Source: Sciurus carolinensis | Taxonomy: Eukaryota > Chordata > Mammalia > Rodentia > Sciuridae | NCBI RefSeq assembly: GCF_902686445.1 | Contig: NC_062223.1 | Span: 43,122,998-43,186,997 of the forward strand | Direction of reading: 5' to 3' | DNA length: 64,000 bases | Part shown: piece by piece, positions 11,337-21,825 of the stretch | Layout: each line of letters begins with the position of its first letter | Position numbering within the stretch: the first letter of the stretch is position 1 | Notes under the pieces: model-generated | What the model saw: the letters and a program-made list of their open reading frames with translations, nothing else | Told to the model about the DNA's origin: nothing | Databases searched by the model: none | Position numbers and translations under genes: made by a program

Positions 11337-12191
11337 TTAGATGTTAAAGAGAAGTATTGGTATTAGTTCTTCTTTAAAGGTCTTGTGGAATTCAGCTGCG
11401 AATCCATCTAGTCCTGGGATTTTCTTGGTTGATAGGCTTTTGATGGCTTCTTCTATTTCTTTGCTTGAAATTGGTCTGCTTAAGTTGTGTATGTCTTCTT
11501 GATTCATTTTAGGAGGAATATATGTCTCTAAAAATTTGTCAATGTCTTCGATATTTTCTATTTTGTTGAAGTATAGATTTTCAAAGTAGTTTCTAATTAA
11601 TGCTATGTAATTCAATGGGTGTCTATTGTGATCTTTCCTTTTTCATCATGAATTCTAGTAATTTGAGTTTTCTCTCTCCTCTTCGTTAGTATGACTAAGG
11701 GTTTATCAATTTTGTTTACTTTTTCAAAGAACCAACTTTTTGTTTTGTCAATTTTTTGAATTGTTTCTCTTGTTTCAATTTCATTGATTTCAGCTCTGAT
11801 TTTAATTATTTCCTGTCTTCTACTACTTTTGGTGTTTATGTGTTCTTCTTTTTCTAGGACTTTGAGATGTAATGTTAGGTCATTTAGTTGTTGACTTTTT
11901 TTTTTTTTTAATGTATGAGCTCAATGCAATGAACTTTCCTCTTAGTACTATTTTCATGGTGTCCCAGAGATTTTGATATGATGTATCATTGTTCTTGTTT
12001 ACCTCTAATAATTTTTTTTATTTCCCTCCCGATGTCTTCTGTTATCATTGCATCATTCAATAGCATACTATTTAGTCCGGGTGTATGAGTAGTATTTGTT
12101 TGTTATTTTTTGTTGATTTCTCATTGCATTCCATTATGGTCTGATAGGATACAAAGTAGTATCTCTATTCTTTTGTATTTACTAATGAATT
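11337..12191 (-). repeat. Older rodent LINE-1, ORF2 segment (left part)
   Basis: On the minus strand this carries the region between endonuclease and reverse transcriptase of L1 ORF2. A 92-codon frame at 11337-11615 has the L1 phrase 'NYFENLYFNKIENIEDIDK'. It is closely similar to 14810-15590 of the complete L1 next door, but its more degraded frames show it is an older relative. Its continuation is at 17848-18360. The two parts were split by the insertion of the complete L1, and the last 14 bases here are the left target duplication. The 3' part of this copy is missing at 11336, with no poly(A) tail visible. Confidence 0.85.
12178..12191. repeat. Left target-site duplication of complete L1
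   Basis: The 14-base sequence 'tttactaatgaatt' occurs here and, identically, at 17848-17861 on the other side of the L1. Perfect identity argues for a fairly young insertion. Confidence 0.95.
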
Positions 12192-12199
12192 CTTTTTTT

Positions 12200-12518
12200 T
12201 AATTGTAAACAAATGAGATACATGTTGTTTCTCTATTTGTACATGGAGTCAAGGAATACCATTCGTGTAATCATAAATTTACATAGGGTAATGTTGTTTG
12301 ATTCATACTGTTATTTTATTTTCCCTTCCCCCCCACCCCCACCCCTTTTTTCCCTCTATACAATCTTTCCTTCCTCCATTCTTACCACCCTCCTTATCCC
12401 TAACCCTAAACCTAACCCTAACCCTAACGCTAACCCCTTCCACCCCCCATTATATGTCCTCATCCGCTTATCAGCGAGATCATTTGTCCTTTAGTTTTTT
12501 GAGATTGGCTTATCTCAC
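12200..12518 (-). other. L1 3'UTR with G-rich tract
   Basis: The segment lies between the ORF2 stop (12519) and the poly(A) tail. On the L1 sense strand it is purine- and G-rich around 12325-12450, with runs of three to seven Gs and a block of telomere-like TTAGGG repeats. G-rich polypurine tracts are a known feature of mammalian L1 3'UTRs and can fold as G-quadruplexes. The twin-primed L1 at 35450-35660 has a related G/A-rich tract at the same place but without the hexamers. Confidence 0.85.
12398..12437 (-). repeat. Telomere-like (TTAGGG)n block in L1 3'UTR
   Basis: On the plus strand the sequence is a run of about six CCCTAA units with small variants (one 'cctaaa'-type shortening and one CGCTAA). 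On the L1 sense strand this is TTAGGG-type sequence within the G-rich 3'UTR tract. Because it lies inside the element, flanked by 3'UTR sequence on both sides, it is part of the L1 copy and not a chromosome-fusion scar. Several GGG runs make a G-quadruplex plausible. Confidence 0.9.
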
Positions 12519-15500
12519 TTAGCATGAGTGAAATTTCATCCATTTGCCTGCAAATGCCATAACTTTATCATTCTTCATGGCGGAGTAATATTCCATTGTA
12601 TATATATGCCACAGTTTCTTTATCCATTCATCAACTGAAGGGCATCTTGGTTGGTTCCACAATCTGGCTATGGTAAATTGAGCAGCAATGAACATTGATG
12701 TGGCTGTATCTCTGTAGTATGCTGATTTTAAGTCCTTTGGGTATAGGCCAAGGAGTGGGATAGCTGGGTCAAATTGTGGTTCCATTCCAAGCTTTCTGAG
12801 GAATCTCCATACTGCTTTCCAGAGTGGCTGCACTAATTTGCAACCCCATCAGCAATGTATGGGTGTACCTTTTTCCCCACATTCTCGCCAACACCTATCG
12901 TTGCTTGTGTTCTTGATAATCGCCATTCTAATTGGGGTGAGATGAAATATTAGGGTAGTTTTGATTTGCATTTCCCTTATTACTAGAGATGTTGAACATT
13001 TTTTCATATATCTGTTGATTGCTTGTATATCTTCTTCTGTGAAGTGTCTGTTCATTTCCTTAGCCCATTTGTTGATTGGATTATTTGTATTCTTGGTGTA
13101 GAGTTTTTTGAGTTCTTTATAGATTCTGGAAATTAGCACTCTATCTGAAGTATGAGTGGCAAAGATATTCTCCCACTCTGTAGGCTCTCTCTTCACATTA
13201 CTGATAGTTTCCTTTGCTGAGAGAAAGCTCTTTAGTTTGAATCTATCCCAGTTGTTGATTCTTGCTTTTATTTCTTGTGCTATGGGAGTCCTGTTAAGGA
13301 AGTCTGATCCTAAGCCAACAAGTTGAAGGTTTGGACCAACTTTTTCTTCTATAAGATGCAGGGTCTCTGGTCTGATTCCGAGTTCCTTGATCCATTTTGA
13401 GTTGAGTTTTGTGTAGGGTGAGAGATAGGGGTTTAATTTCATTCTGTTGTATATGGTTTTCCAGTTTTCCCAGCACCATTTGTTGAAGAGGCTATCTTTT
13501 CTCCATTGCATATTTTTGGACCCTTTGTCGAGTATGAGAAAATTGTATTTATTTGGGTTTGTGTCCATGTCCTCTATTCTGTACCATTGATCTACCTGTC
13601 TATTTTGGTACCAATACCATGCCGTTTTTGTTACAATTGCTTTGTAATAGAGTTGAAGATCTGGTATTGCGATACCCCCTGCTTCACTCTTTCTACTGAG
13701 GATTGCTTTAGCTATTCTGGGTTTTTTATTCTTCCAGATGAATTTCATAATTTCTTGCTCTATTTCTGTAAGGTACATCATTGGGATTTTAATTGGAATT
13801 GCATTGAATCTGTATAGCACTTTAGGTAGTATGGCCATTTTGACAATATTAATTCTTCCTATCCAAGAACATGGGAGATCTTTCCATCTTCTAAGGTTTT
13901 CTTGAATTTCTTTCTTTAGTGTTGTGTAGTTCTCATTGTAGAGGTCTTTCACCTCTTTTGTGAGATTGATTCCCAAGTATTTTATTTTTTTCAATGCTAT
14001 TGTGAATGGGGTAGTTTTCCTAATTTCTCTTTCTGAAGATTCATCACTTATGTATAAAAATGCATTGGATTTATGAGCATTGTTCTTGTAACCTGCTACT
14101 TTACTGAATTCACTTATGAGTTCTAAAAGTTTTCTGGTGGAATTTCCTAGTTCCTCTAAATATATAATCATGTCATCAGTGAACAGGGATAGTTTGAGTT
14201 CTTCTTTTCCAATTCGTATCCCTTTAATTTCTTTGGTTTGTCTAATTGCTCTGGCTAGAGTCTCAAGGACGATGTTGAATAGAAGTGGTGAAAGAGGGCA
14301 TCCCTGCCTTGTACCAGTTTTTAGGGGGAATGCTTTCAGTTTTTCACCATTTAGAATGATATTGGCCATGGGCTTAGCATAGATGGCCTTTACAATGTTA
14401 AGGAATGTTCCCACTATCCCTATTTTTTCTAGTGTTTTGAGCATGAAGGGGTGCTGTATTTTGTCAAATGCTTTTTCTGCATCTATTGAAATAATCATGT
14501 GATTCTTAACTTTAAGTCTGTTGATATGGTGAATGACATTTATTGATTTCTGGATGTTGAACCAACCTTGCATCCCTGGGATAAAACCCACTTGATCGTG
14601 GTGCACTATCTTTTTAATATATTCTTGTATGCGATTTGCTAAAATTTTGTTGAGAATTTTTGCATCGATGTTCATTAAGGATATTGGTCTGAAATTTTCT
14701 TTCCTCGATGTGTCTCTGTCTGGTTTAGGTATCAGGGTGATATTGGCTTCATAGAATGAGTTTGGGAGGGTTCCCTCCTCTTCTATTTTATGGAATACTT
14801 TGAGAAGTATTGGAATGAGCTCTTCTTTAAAGGTTTTGTAGAACTCGGCTGAGAACCCATCTGGTCCCAGACTTTTCTTTGTTGGTAGGCTTTTGATGAC
14901 CTCTTCTATTTCATTGCTTGAAATTGATTTATTTAAGTTGTGTATGTCCTCCTCGTTCAGTTTAGGTAATTCATAAGTCTCTAGAAACTTCGATGTCTTC
15001 AAGGTTTTCTTTTTTGTTGGAGTATAGATTTTCAAAATAGCTTCTAATTATGTTTTGTATTTCAGTCGTGTGTGTTGTGATATTTCCTTGTTCATTCCGA
15101 ATTTTAGTAATTTGAGTTTTCTCCCTCTTTCTCTTTTTTAGTGTGGCTAGGGGCTTATCAATTTTGTTTATTTTTTCAAAGAACCAACTATTTATTTTGT
15201 TAATTTTTCCAATTGTTTCTTTTGTTTCAATTTCGTTGATTTTGGCTCTGATTTTAACTATTTCCTGTTCTACTACTTTTGGTGTTGGTCTGCTCTTCTT
15301 TTTCTAGGACTTTGAGCTGTAGTGTTAAGTCATTTATTTGTTGATTTCTACTTTTGTTGAATGCGCCCCATGAAATAAATCTTCCTCTAAGTACTGCTTT
15401 CATAGTGTCCCAGAGATTTTGATATGATGTGTTTTTGTTCTCATTTACTTCTAAGAGTATTTTTATTTCCCTCCTGATGTCTTCTGTTATCCATTCATCA

Positions 15501-16275
15501 TATAATAGTGTATTATTTAGTCTCCAGGTATTGGAGAAGTTTCTGTTTTTTATTCTGTCATTTATTTCTAATTTCAATCCATTATGATCTGATAGAGTAC
15601 AAGGTAGTATCTCTATCTTCTTGTATTTGCTAACAGTAGCTTTGTGGCATAAAATATGGTCTATTTTAGAGAAGAATCCATGTGCTGCTGAGAAGAAAGT
15701 GTATTTGTTCTTTGTTGGATGGTATTCTATATATGTCGGTTAAGTCTAAATTATTGATTGTGTTATTGAGATCTATGGTTTCTTTATTCAATTTTTGTTT
15801 GGAAGATCTATCCAGTGGTGAGAGAGGTGTGTTAAAATCGCCTAGTATTATTGTGTTGTGGTCTATTTGATTTCTGGAATTGAGAAGGATTTGTTTGACA
15901 TACATGGATGAGCCAATGTTCAGGGCATAGATATTTATGATTGTTATGTCTTGCTGATTTATGCTTAAGCAGTATGTAATGTCCTTCTTTATCCCTTCTG
16001 ACTAGTTTTGGCTTGAAGTTCACATTTTCTGAAATGAGGATGGATACTCCAGCTTTTTTGCTGTGTCTGTGTGCATGGTATGTTTTTTCCCATCCTTTCA
16101 CCTTTAGTCTATGGGTATCTCTTTCTATGAGATGAGTCTCTTGCAGGCAGCATATTGTTGGATTTTTCTTTTTAATCCAATCTGCCAGTCTATGTCTTTT
16201 GATTGATGAATTCAGGCCATTGACATTAAGGGTTATTATTGTGATATGATTTGTATTCCCAGTCATTTGACTCAT
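12519..16275 (-). pseudogene. ORF2: LINE-1 ORF2 (endonuclease-reverse transcriptase), broken
   Basis: The start at 16275 (MSQMTGN...) is followed by the apurinic-type endonuclease domain: the 'TLNVNGL' Asn, the 'QETH' Glu, and later 'LGDFNTPLS' with the catalytic Asp/Asn pair. The reverse transcriptase lies in the long 728-codon frame 12849-15035; its active-site motif reads FTDD where FADD is usual for L1, keeping both aspartates. The C-terminal part has the Cys/His zinc-knuckle-like motif. Breaks: frame changes near 15960, 15725, 15265 and 14990, and a TGA at 12849-12851 replacing a conserved Trp codon. After that stop the same frame stays open to 12519. About 1250 codons would be expected if intact, close to the usual L1 ORF2 length. 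No function is expected. Confidence 0.95.
12849..12851 (-). other. In-frame opal codon in ORF2 zinc knuckle
   Basis: The codon reads TGA where the related L1 at 34926-35240 has TGG (Trp) in the 'HCWWGCK' context. It falls between the His and the last Cys of the C-terminal Cys/His motif. A single G-to-A change explains it. Frame continuity on both sides shows this is a point mutation and not a frameshift. Confidence 0.9.
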
Positions 16276-16322
16276 TTTTGTTTTTTGACATGATTTGGTT
16301 TCTCCTTTATTTGGCTATTCCG

Positions 16323-17361
16323 TTAGGCTAGTTCCTCCCATTGCTGATTTGAATTGTTGTTTTTCATCTCTTCCTCATGGAATATTTTGCTGAGAATGTT
16401 CTGTAATGCTGGCTTTCTTTTTGTAAATTCTTTTAGCTTTTGTTTATCATGGAATGATTTTATTTCGTCGTCAAATCTGAAAGTAAGTTTTGCTGGGTAT
16501 AAGATTCTTGGTTGGCATCCGTTTTCTTTCAGGGCTTGGTAAATGTTGTTCCACGCCCTTCTAGCTTTTAGGGTCTGGATTGAAAAATCTGCTGATATTC
16601 TTATTGATTTCCCCCTGAATGTAATTTGATTCTTTTCTCTCGCGGCCTTTAAAATTTTGTCTTTATTTTGTATGTTAGGTATTTTCATAATAATGTGCCT
16701 TGGTGTGAGTCTGTTGTAATTTTGTGTATTTGGAGTCCTATAAGCCTCTTGAACTTTTCCATTTCATTCTTCAGATTTGGGAAATTTTCTGATATTATTT
16801 CATTGAATAGATTGTTCATCCCTTTGGTTTGTTTCTCTAAGCCTTCCTCAATCCCAATAATTCTCAAATTTGGCCTTTTCATGATATCCCATAGTTCTTG
16901 CAGATTCTGTTCATGATTTCTTACCATCTTCTCTGGTCAACTTTGTTTTCAAGATTAAATATTTTGTCTTCAATGTCTGAGGTTCTGTCTTCCAGGTGTT
17001 CTATCCTATTGGTTATATTTTCTATGGAGTTTTTAACTTGGTTTATTGTTTCCTTCATTTCAAGAATCTCTGTTTTTTTTTTTTTCAGTATCTCTAACTC
17101 TTTATTGAAATGGCCTCTTGCTTCCCGTATTTGCTCTTTTAACTGTTGATTGGTGCGATCATTTAATGCCTGCATTTGCTCTTTCATCTCCTCCTTCAAT
17201 ACCCGCATTTGCTCTTTCATCTCCTTGTTTGCTTCCCTGATTGTTTTAATTATGTACATTCTGAACTCCCTTTCTGACATTTCTTCTGCTGTGCTGTCAT
17301 TGAGTTTTATTGATGTAGTATCTAGGTTTGTTTGGGGCATTTTCTTTCCTTGTTTTCTCAT
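16323..17361 (-). pseudogene. ORF1: LINE-1 ORF1 (RNA-binding chaperone), broken
   Basis: ORF1p coats L1 RNA as a trimer and is needed for retrotransposition. The start at 17361 (MRKQGKKMPQ...) precedes a coiled-coil region rich in E, K and Q, open to 16921. The RRM-like core follows in another frame (16685-16927, with 'RPNLRIIGIEEG'), and the C-terminal domain in the third frame (16323-16688, with 'RISADFSIQTLKARR'). The frames change near 16930 and near 16690, so at least two small indels break the gene. The full span corresponds to about 345 codons, normal for ORF1p. The coiled coil contains an 11-codon tandem duplication (17172-17224). Confidence 0.93.
17172..17224 (-). repeat. 33-bp tandem duplication in ORF1 coiled coil
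   Basis: The 20-base core 'gcatttgctctttcatctcc' occurs at 17172-17191 and again, identically, at 17205-17224, a period of 33 bases or 11 codons. The protein reads EMKEQMRVLKE followed by EMKEQMQALND. Eleven residues (three helical turns) is a unit that a coiled coil can tolerate. Confidence 0.9.
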
Positions 17362-17847
17362 ATTGGTCAGATGTCAGTGGAACTCTGAGATATTGCAGAT
17401 TTCCTCTATTGGCTTATAGTGTCCCTGTAGATTTCCAGTGTATCACCTCCCAGCCTTCAGTAGCCTGAAGTCTTGGAGGAACTTGATAATGCAGTGCTTC
17501 CAAACAAAGCTGCCCCTAGCCCCCTACTGGTTCCAGGGCTTGGAGCTGGCTCTGTGCAGAAAGACTCTCACTGGGGGTCCTGCTCCAAGAAGCTGGCCCT
17601 GTGGGAGGAGCCCACTGCCGGAGTGAGCAGGGCTACTGGGGAAGACTCTAGCTGCCCTGCCCTGCTCTGATAAGCCGCCCCTATCCCCTATCCATGCCTA
17701 CCGCCCAGGCCGAGCTTCACCCGGTGGGGGAGACTCACCCCGTGGCTCTATTTTAGTCCGAGTCTCTCAATGCCTTCCCTTCTTGAATCCTGGGTTCTGG
17801 AGCGCCTGGAGATGCAGTCACCCTCTAGTCCACCATCTTGGATTGCC
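17362..17847 (-). promoter_or_regulatory. L1 5'UTR with internal promoter region
   Basis: This lies between the ORF1 start and the right target duplication and is the richest GC stretch of the element. In known L1s the 5'UTR holds an internal RNA polymerase II promoter. Its first bases on the minus strand read 'ggcaatccaagatggtggac', which contains an AAGATGG core like the YY1 site placed at the very start of human L1, where it fixes the transcription start. The presence of this end shows the copy is full length at its 5' side. Present activity cannot be judged. Confidence 0.75.
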
Positions 17848-18360
17848 TTTACTAATGAATTATTTGTGGAATAGCATATGGTCTATTTTGGAGAAGGACC
17901 CATGAGCTGCTGAGAAAAAAGTGTGTTCACTTGATGATGGATGAAATACTCTGTAAATATCCATTAAGTCCTTATCATTGATTTTATTATTTAGTTCTGT
18001 AGTTTCTTTGTTCAGTTTTTGTTTGGAAGATTTATCCAATGGTGAGAGTGGTGTGCTAAAGTCACCCACTATTATTGTATTTTGTTCTATTTGATTCTTA
18101 AAATTAAGAAGGATTTGTTTGATGTGCACAGATGTTCCATTGTTTGGGGCATAAATATTTAAAATCTTTATGTCTTGCAGGTTTATGGTTCCCTGAAGCA
18201 GTATGAAATGTCCTTCTTTATCCCTTCTGACTAACTTCGGTTTGAAGTCCACTTTATCTGATATGAGTATGGAGACCCCTGCTTTTTTACCAAGTCCATG
18301 TGCATGGTATGTTTTCCCCCATCCTTTCACCTTTAGTCTGTGGATGTCTTTTTCTACAAG
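17848..18360 (-). repeat. Older rodent LINE-1, endonuclease segment (right part)
   Basis: This is the continuation of the older L1 cut by the complete copy. A 156-codon frame (17860-18330) covers much of the ORF2 endonuclease domain: 'GWGKTYHAHGLGKKAGVSI', 'ILNIYAPN' and 'IIVGDFSTPLSPLDKSS', with the catalytic Asp of the GDF motif present. The N-terminal endonuclease residues are missing. The first 14 bases are the right target duplication. It ends near 18360, where ancient L1 sequence takes over. Confidence 0.88.
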
Positions 18361-19200
18361 TTTTTGTTAGGGGAAAATTTTTAATTATTAATTCAATTCC
18401 TATTAACTACTTAGATTGGGTAATTCTTCTTGTGGCAATCTTGATTATGTATTTCTAGGAATTTTTCCACTTCTTCTAGATCATCCAATTTATTTGCAAA
18501 TAGTTCTTCATAATATTCCTTACAATGTTTCAATTTCTGCAAGTTGTGTAGGGATAGAGTGCAGTGATTTTTTTACTTGATTTTAATAATTTGTGTCTTC
18601 TCTGCTTTTTCACCTTCCCAAATCTAAAGTTTAAGTCTAATTAATTTGGTTGATCTTTACAAAGAATCAACTTTTGGTGTGATCAATTGTTTCTATTGTT
18701 TTCTGTATTAGTGATTTCCATGCTAAACTTTATTTGTTCTTCCTTTACTTAATCTGGATTTTATTTCTTCTTTCTCGTGTTTCTTAGGATATAAGCTTAG
18801 ATCATTGATATTTGAACTTCTGTTTTTAATCATATAATCTATAAACATCCCTTTAAGGACTGCTTCAGTGGTAGACCATGAATTTTGATGTGCTATGCTT
18901 TCATTTTCTTTCAGCTCAAGTTATTTTCTAATTTCCTTTGTGATTTCTTTGTGTACCTATGGGTTATCTGAAATGTATTAACTTCCAAAGAGTTGGAGGT
19001 TTCCAATATTCCCTTCTTTCACTGATTTATCGTTTCATTCCATGGTGATCTGAAAACATGTCTAATTATTTTGATTCTTTTACATTTATCGACACCTGTT
19101 TTGTGGTCTAGAAAATAATCTATCCTGGAGATGCTCCATGGGTGTCTGCCTATAAATATTATGTGCTCTGATGCTGTTGGTTGGGATCTCTGTAAGTTCA
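18361..19200 (-). repeat. Ancient LINE-1, ORF2 N-terminal part
   Basis: This is old, shattered L1 ORF2 in reverse orientation. A short frame at 19019-19201 keeps the endonuclease C-terminal phrase 'SRIDYFLDHKTGVDKCKRI'. Orientation and order suggest it is the continuation of the ancient L1 at 8720-11336, separated by the nested rodent L1s. Confidence 0.75.
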
Positions 19201-19261
19201 TGGAAGAACAAAATGATGAGTAAGATGTAATTCTTGCCCTTGGAAAAGTTAATTCTTACAG

Positions 19262-19455
19262 AGCAGTGATTCTCAACCCGGGACAATCTTGTTCTCCAAC
19301 TGGCATTTGGCAATGTGACAATTTTCTATTGGAGTATGTGCTACTGGCATTTGGTGGATAGATACTGTCAAACATCCTATAATGTAGAGGAGACCCCCTC
19401 ACACAACAAAGAATCATCTGTCCTAAAATGCCACCAGTGCCAAGGTGTAGGATCT
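19262..19455 (+). repeat. MER20 hAT-Charlie MITE
   Basis: It begins 'agtgattctcaacccgggac' and continues with 'actggcatttggcaatgtga' and 'acacaacaaagaatcatctg', ending in the complement of the 'ggcactattgacatttt' block near 19430. This is the MER20 order in the plus orientation, with internal divergence. Confidence 0.8.
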
Positions 19456-19689
19456 CTGCTGTAGGGAACATAAAGGACACTTAGTTGTAATCTAAGGCTT
19501 CAGACAGTAATTCTTGTGCCATGGCAATGACTGCACTGTGGCTAACATTGATCAATCTTGTAGCAATTTCCATGTCTCTCACATGTTTGCCTGCCTTTCT
19601 CACCAGACTGTGAACCTCATGATCACTGGGACTCACCCAAATACTTATGGTGGTGAAAACACAGGGACGGACTTGGATTTCAATTCTAT

Positions 19690-19935
19690 TTCTACAAACG
19701 AGGTGTGTGAGACTGTGGTCTAGTTACTTGACCTCTCTAAACCTCAATTGTCTCAGATGTATAACATAATAAGTATATCTACCTCACAGTAGTATTGTGA
19801 AAATCAAACAAACTCATCAAGTTAGGCACTTGACAGAGTCTTGGCACATGTAGTCATTATTTTTTAATTGTTATTGTTATATCCATTACCTAGCCCAATA
19901 CCCTGCAAATATGTGCAAATAAACGAATGAGTAAT
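19690..19935 (+). repeat. MIR SINE
   Basis: The MIR blocks appear in order: 'ctagttacttgacctctcta', 'aacctcaattgtctcagatg', 'atctacctcacagtagtatt', 'gttaggcacttgacagagtc' and a tail with 'ataaacgaatgagt'. The element is almost complete on its 3' side. Confidence 0.8.
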
Positions 19936-21689
19936 TGAGTCATCTTCTCTCACTTTCCTCACCTCTACAATGGTCTCGAGCTTTACGGAATAATCCTAAC
20001 TTGGATGAAGCCTGTCCCTTCTTACTCCTGGTCCTTACTTTCCATAGGTAATCTGTGCCTAAAGGGGATGGACAAAAGCCCAAATAGGTCAAACAAGTAC
20101 AAGACAAATAGAGGTTGACCTCAATTCCACCCTCAGGTCTGCTATTAGCCTGATATGAAATGGTCACACAAGAGGCAGCAAGCTTCATGCCCCAAGACGT
20201 TTCATGATGTTGTTCACCCAGTATCACTCTGGGTCAACTTATTCACTTGTACTTCAGAGAAACAATTCTTTCTTCTTAATGGCAGAAACCTGCCACTGTG
20301 TACTTCCCACCTCATTCCTGAGTCTTGGGTACTTCTTCCACACTGGGAACCTCTCCCAGATATTCCTTCTGCCTGTTAGGCAACTCTTTGGATCAATATT
20401 AAAAGACTTTGGACCTCTTCCTAAGCACTTTATCTCCTATCCTTGTCTATTTCTGAGCCACCTGGCAAAGATCACATCTGTGCAGCAGTTTGCTAGTTTT
20501 TAAAGTGGAGGGTGAAGGCAAAGCTTTGCCAGCCTGGCCTCTGACCACATTTGCTTTTGAGGCAGGAGTACTTTACAAAGTCCCTTGGTATATAAAGCAG
20601 GATTCAGGCAGTGCCAGAGAACCACTAACCAACCAGCAAAACATGGAATAAAAGGTGAAGTTTAGAAGAGGGAGAGGCAAATACAGACCACATGACTCCA
20701 TTCCACTACCTGGTTCCCACTCTGCCCTGAGGTTAGCAAACATCTGAAGTCACAAAAAGTCATGAATAAGATTCTTCCTTGTTGAAATTTATTGATAGGT
20801 CATGGATTGATGTCCTCATTCAACATATCCAAAAGAAGTCATTTTTGCCTGTATAAAGTGTCTCAGTGTATTTACGTAGAAGCATCCCCTTTCCTGGTGA
20901 AGGAGACAGCAGAAATCAAGGCCAAGTGAAAATGAAGTGATCGGGACCTACAGAAGGAAAAGGAATGAGCAGCAGAGAGCATTAGGGACATAGCATTGAC
21001 CTTATTTTTAAACAAGCTTGGAAAGGATGTCCTATTTTCTCATGTTTTAACATTAAAGACAAAACAAATATTTCTACCTCATTGAACCCCAACATAATAA
21101 TGAAAATAGTAATAACATTTGTAATGAATATGTGATGGACTCATCTAAATACTCTACACCTATATATTCGTTTCATTTATTTGTGTCACAAATATTTCTT
21201 GACCTTGTATTAGGACTGCTGACCTATATAGCAACCAGAGGGAAGAATCTCTAGAGAATACTGATATTTTGGGGGGAATAAGCAAGGAGCATTGCAATGC
21301 AAACCATGCATGTCATGGAACCCATGGACACGCTCGAGGGGACAGAGTTAAATGAAACTGTTCAAGACATAATAAGGAGGCTTACATAATTTATTTTGAC
21401 ACACTAATCCTTGGCTGCAAGGGTGTTCAAGGATCAATAACAATGGTGGCACCAGTCCAAGTTTCAACAGACACTGGACAAATGTCCTTGTAGAAGGATT
21501 TTCTACGTAAGGTTGCAGTGGCCTTTGTGCAAGGTTGTGGTTCTGGCAGAGTCATATGTGATAGTTCTCATTATTAAATATTTGTGCATGATATCCCCTC
21601 CTTCATAACCTTCTGGCTTTATTTATCTTTTTTTTTTTTTTTTTGGTTAAGACTGACACAAGTGACTCCATTTTGAGCATGACAACCTT
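19936..21689. other. Unique sequence, no gene recognised
   Basis: No repeat family or exon is recognised. Overlapping frames of 95-99 codons at 19940-20503 lie on opposite strands and match nothing I know. A TATA-like 'ggtatataaagcagg' at about 20588 has no supporting gene downstream. A T run of about 18 bases lies at 21629-21646. Confidence 0.35.
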
Positions 21690-21825
21690 CATAAGAGCTA
21701 GGCACTACTCTATATTCCAGGGATATAGCAGTGAACAAAGTCCTCAGAAATCCTTCCTGGATTTAAACTCTCTTACATTTCTTTGTAAGTCATTAAACAG
21801 ATAAATAAGCAAATTAAATTGAAAG
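21690..21825 (-). repeat. LINE-2-type 3' end fragment
   Basis: The plus strand reads 'agagctaggcactactctat', 'ccagggatatagcagtgaac', then a block ending in 'aacagataaataagcaaatt'. This is the antisense 3' end of L2 as seen throughout mammalian genomes. Confidence 0.65.

Larger units (their letters stand above)
12192..17847 (-). mobile_element. L1: Near full-length LINE-1 retrotransposon
   Basis: A 5.66-kb L1 in reverse orientation, with all parts in order on the minus strand: 5'UTR (17362-17847), ORF1 (16323-17361), a 47-bp gap, ORF2 (12519-16275), a 3'UTR with a G-rich tract, and a poly(A) tail (plus-strand T run at 12193-12200). Perfect 14-bp target duplications flank it. L1 encodes an RNA-binding chaperone (ORF1p) and an endonuclease/reverse transcriptase (ORF2p) that copy L1 RNA into the genome by target-primed reverse transcription. 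This copy is dead: ORF1 has at least two frameshifts, and ORF2 at least four plus an in-frame stop. It sits inside an older L1 that itself sits in an ancient L1. Confidence 0.95.

Noticed and set aside
12398..12437. Interstitial telomere marking an ancient chromosome fusion
   Set aside because: The repeats lie inside an L1 3'UTR with L1 sequence on both sides, so they came with the element.
12849..15035. 728-codon frame as a functional host gene
   Set aside because: It is L1 ORF2, cut by a stop at one end and by frameshifts at the other.
20585..20610. TATA-like promoter ('ggtatataaagcagg')
   Set aside because: No transcript, CpG island or exon downstream supports it.
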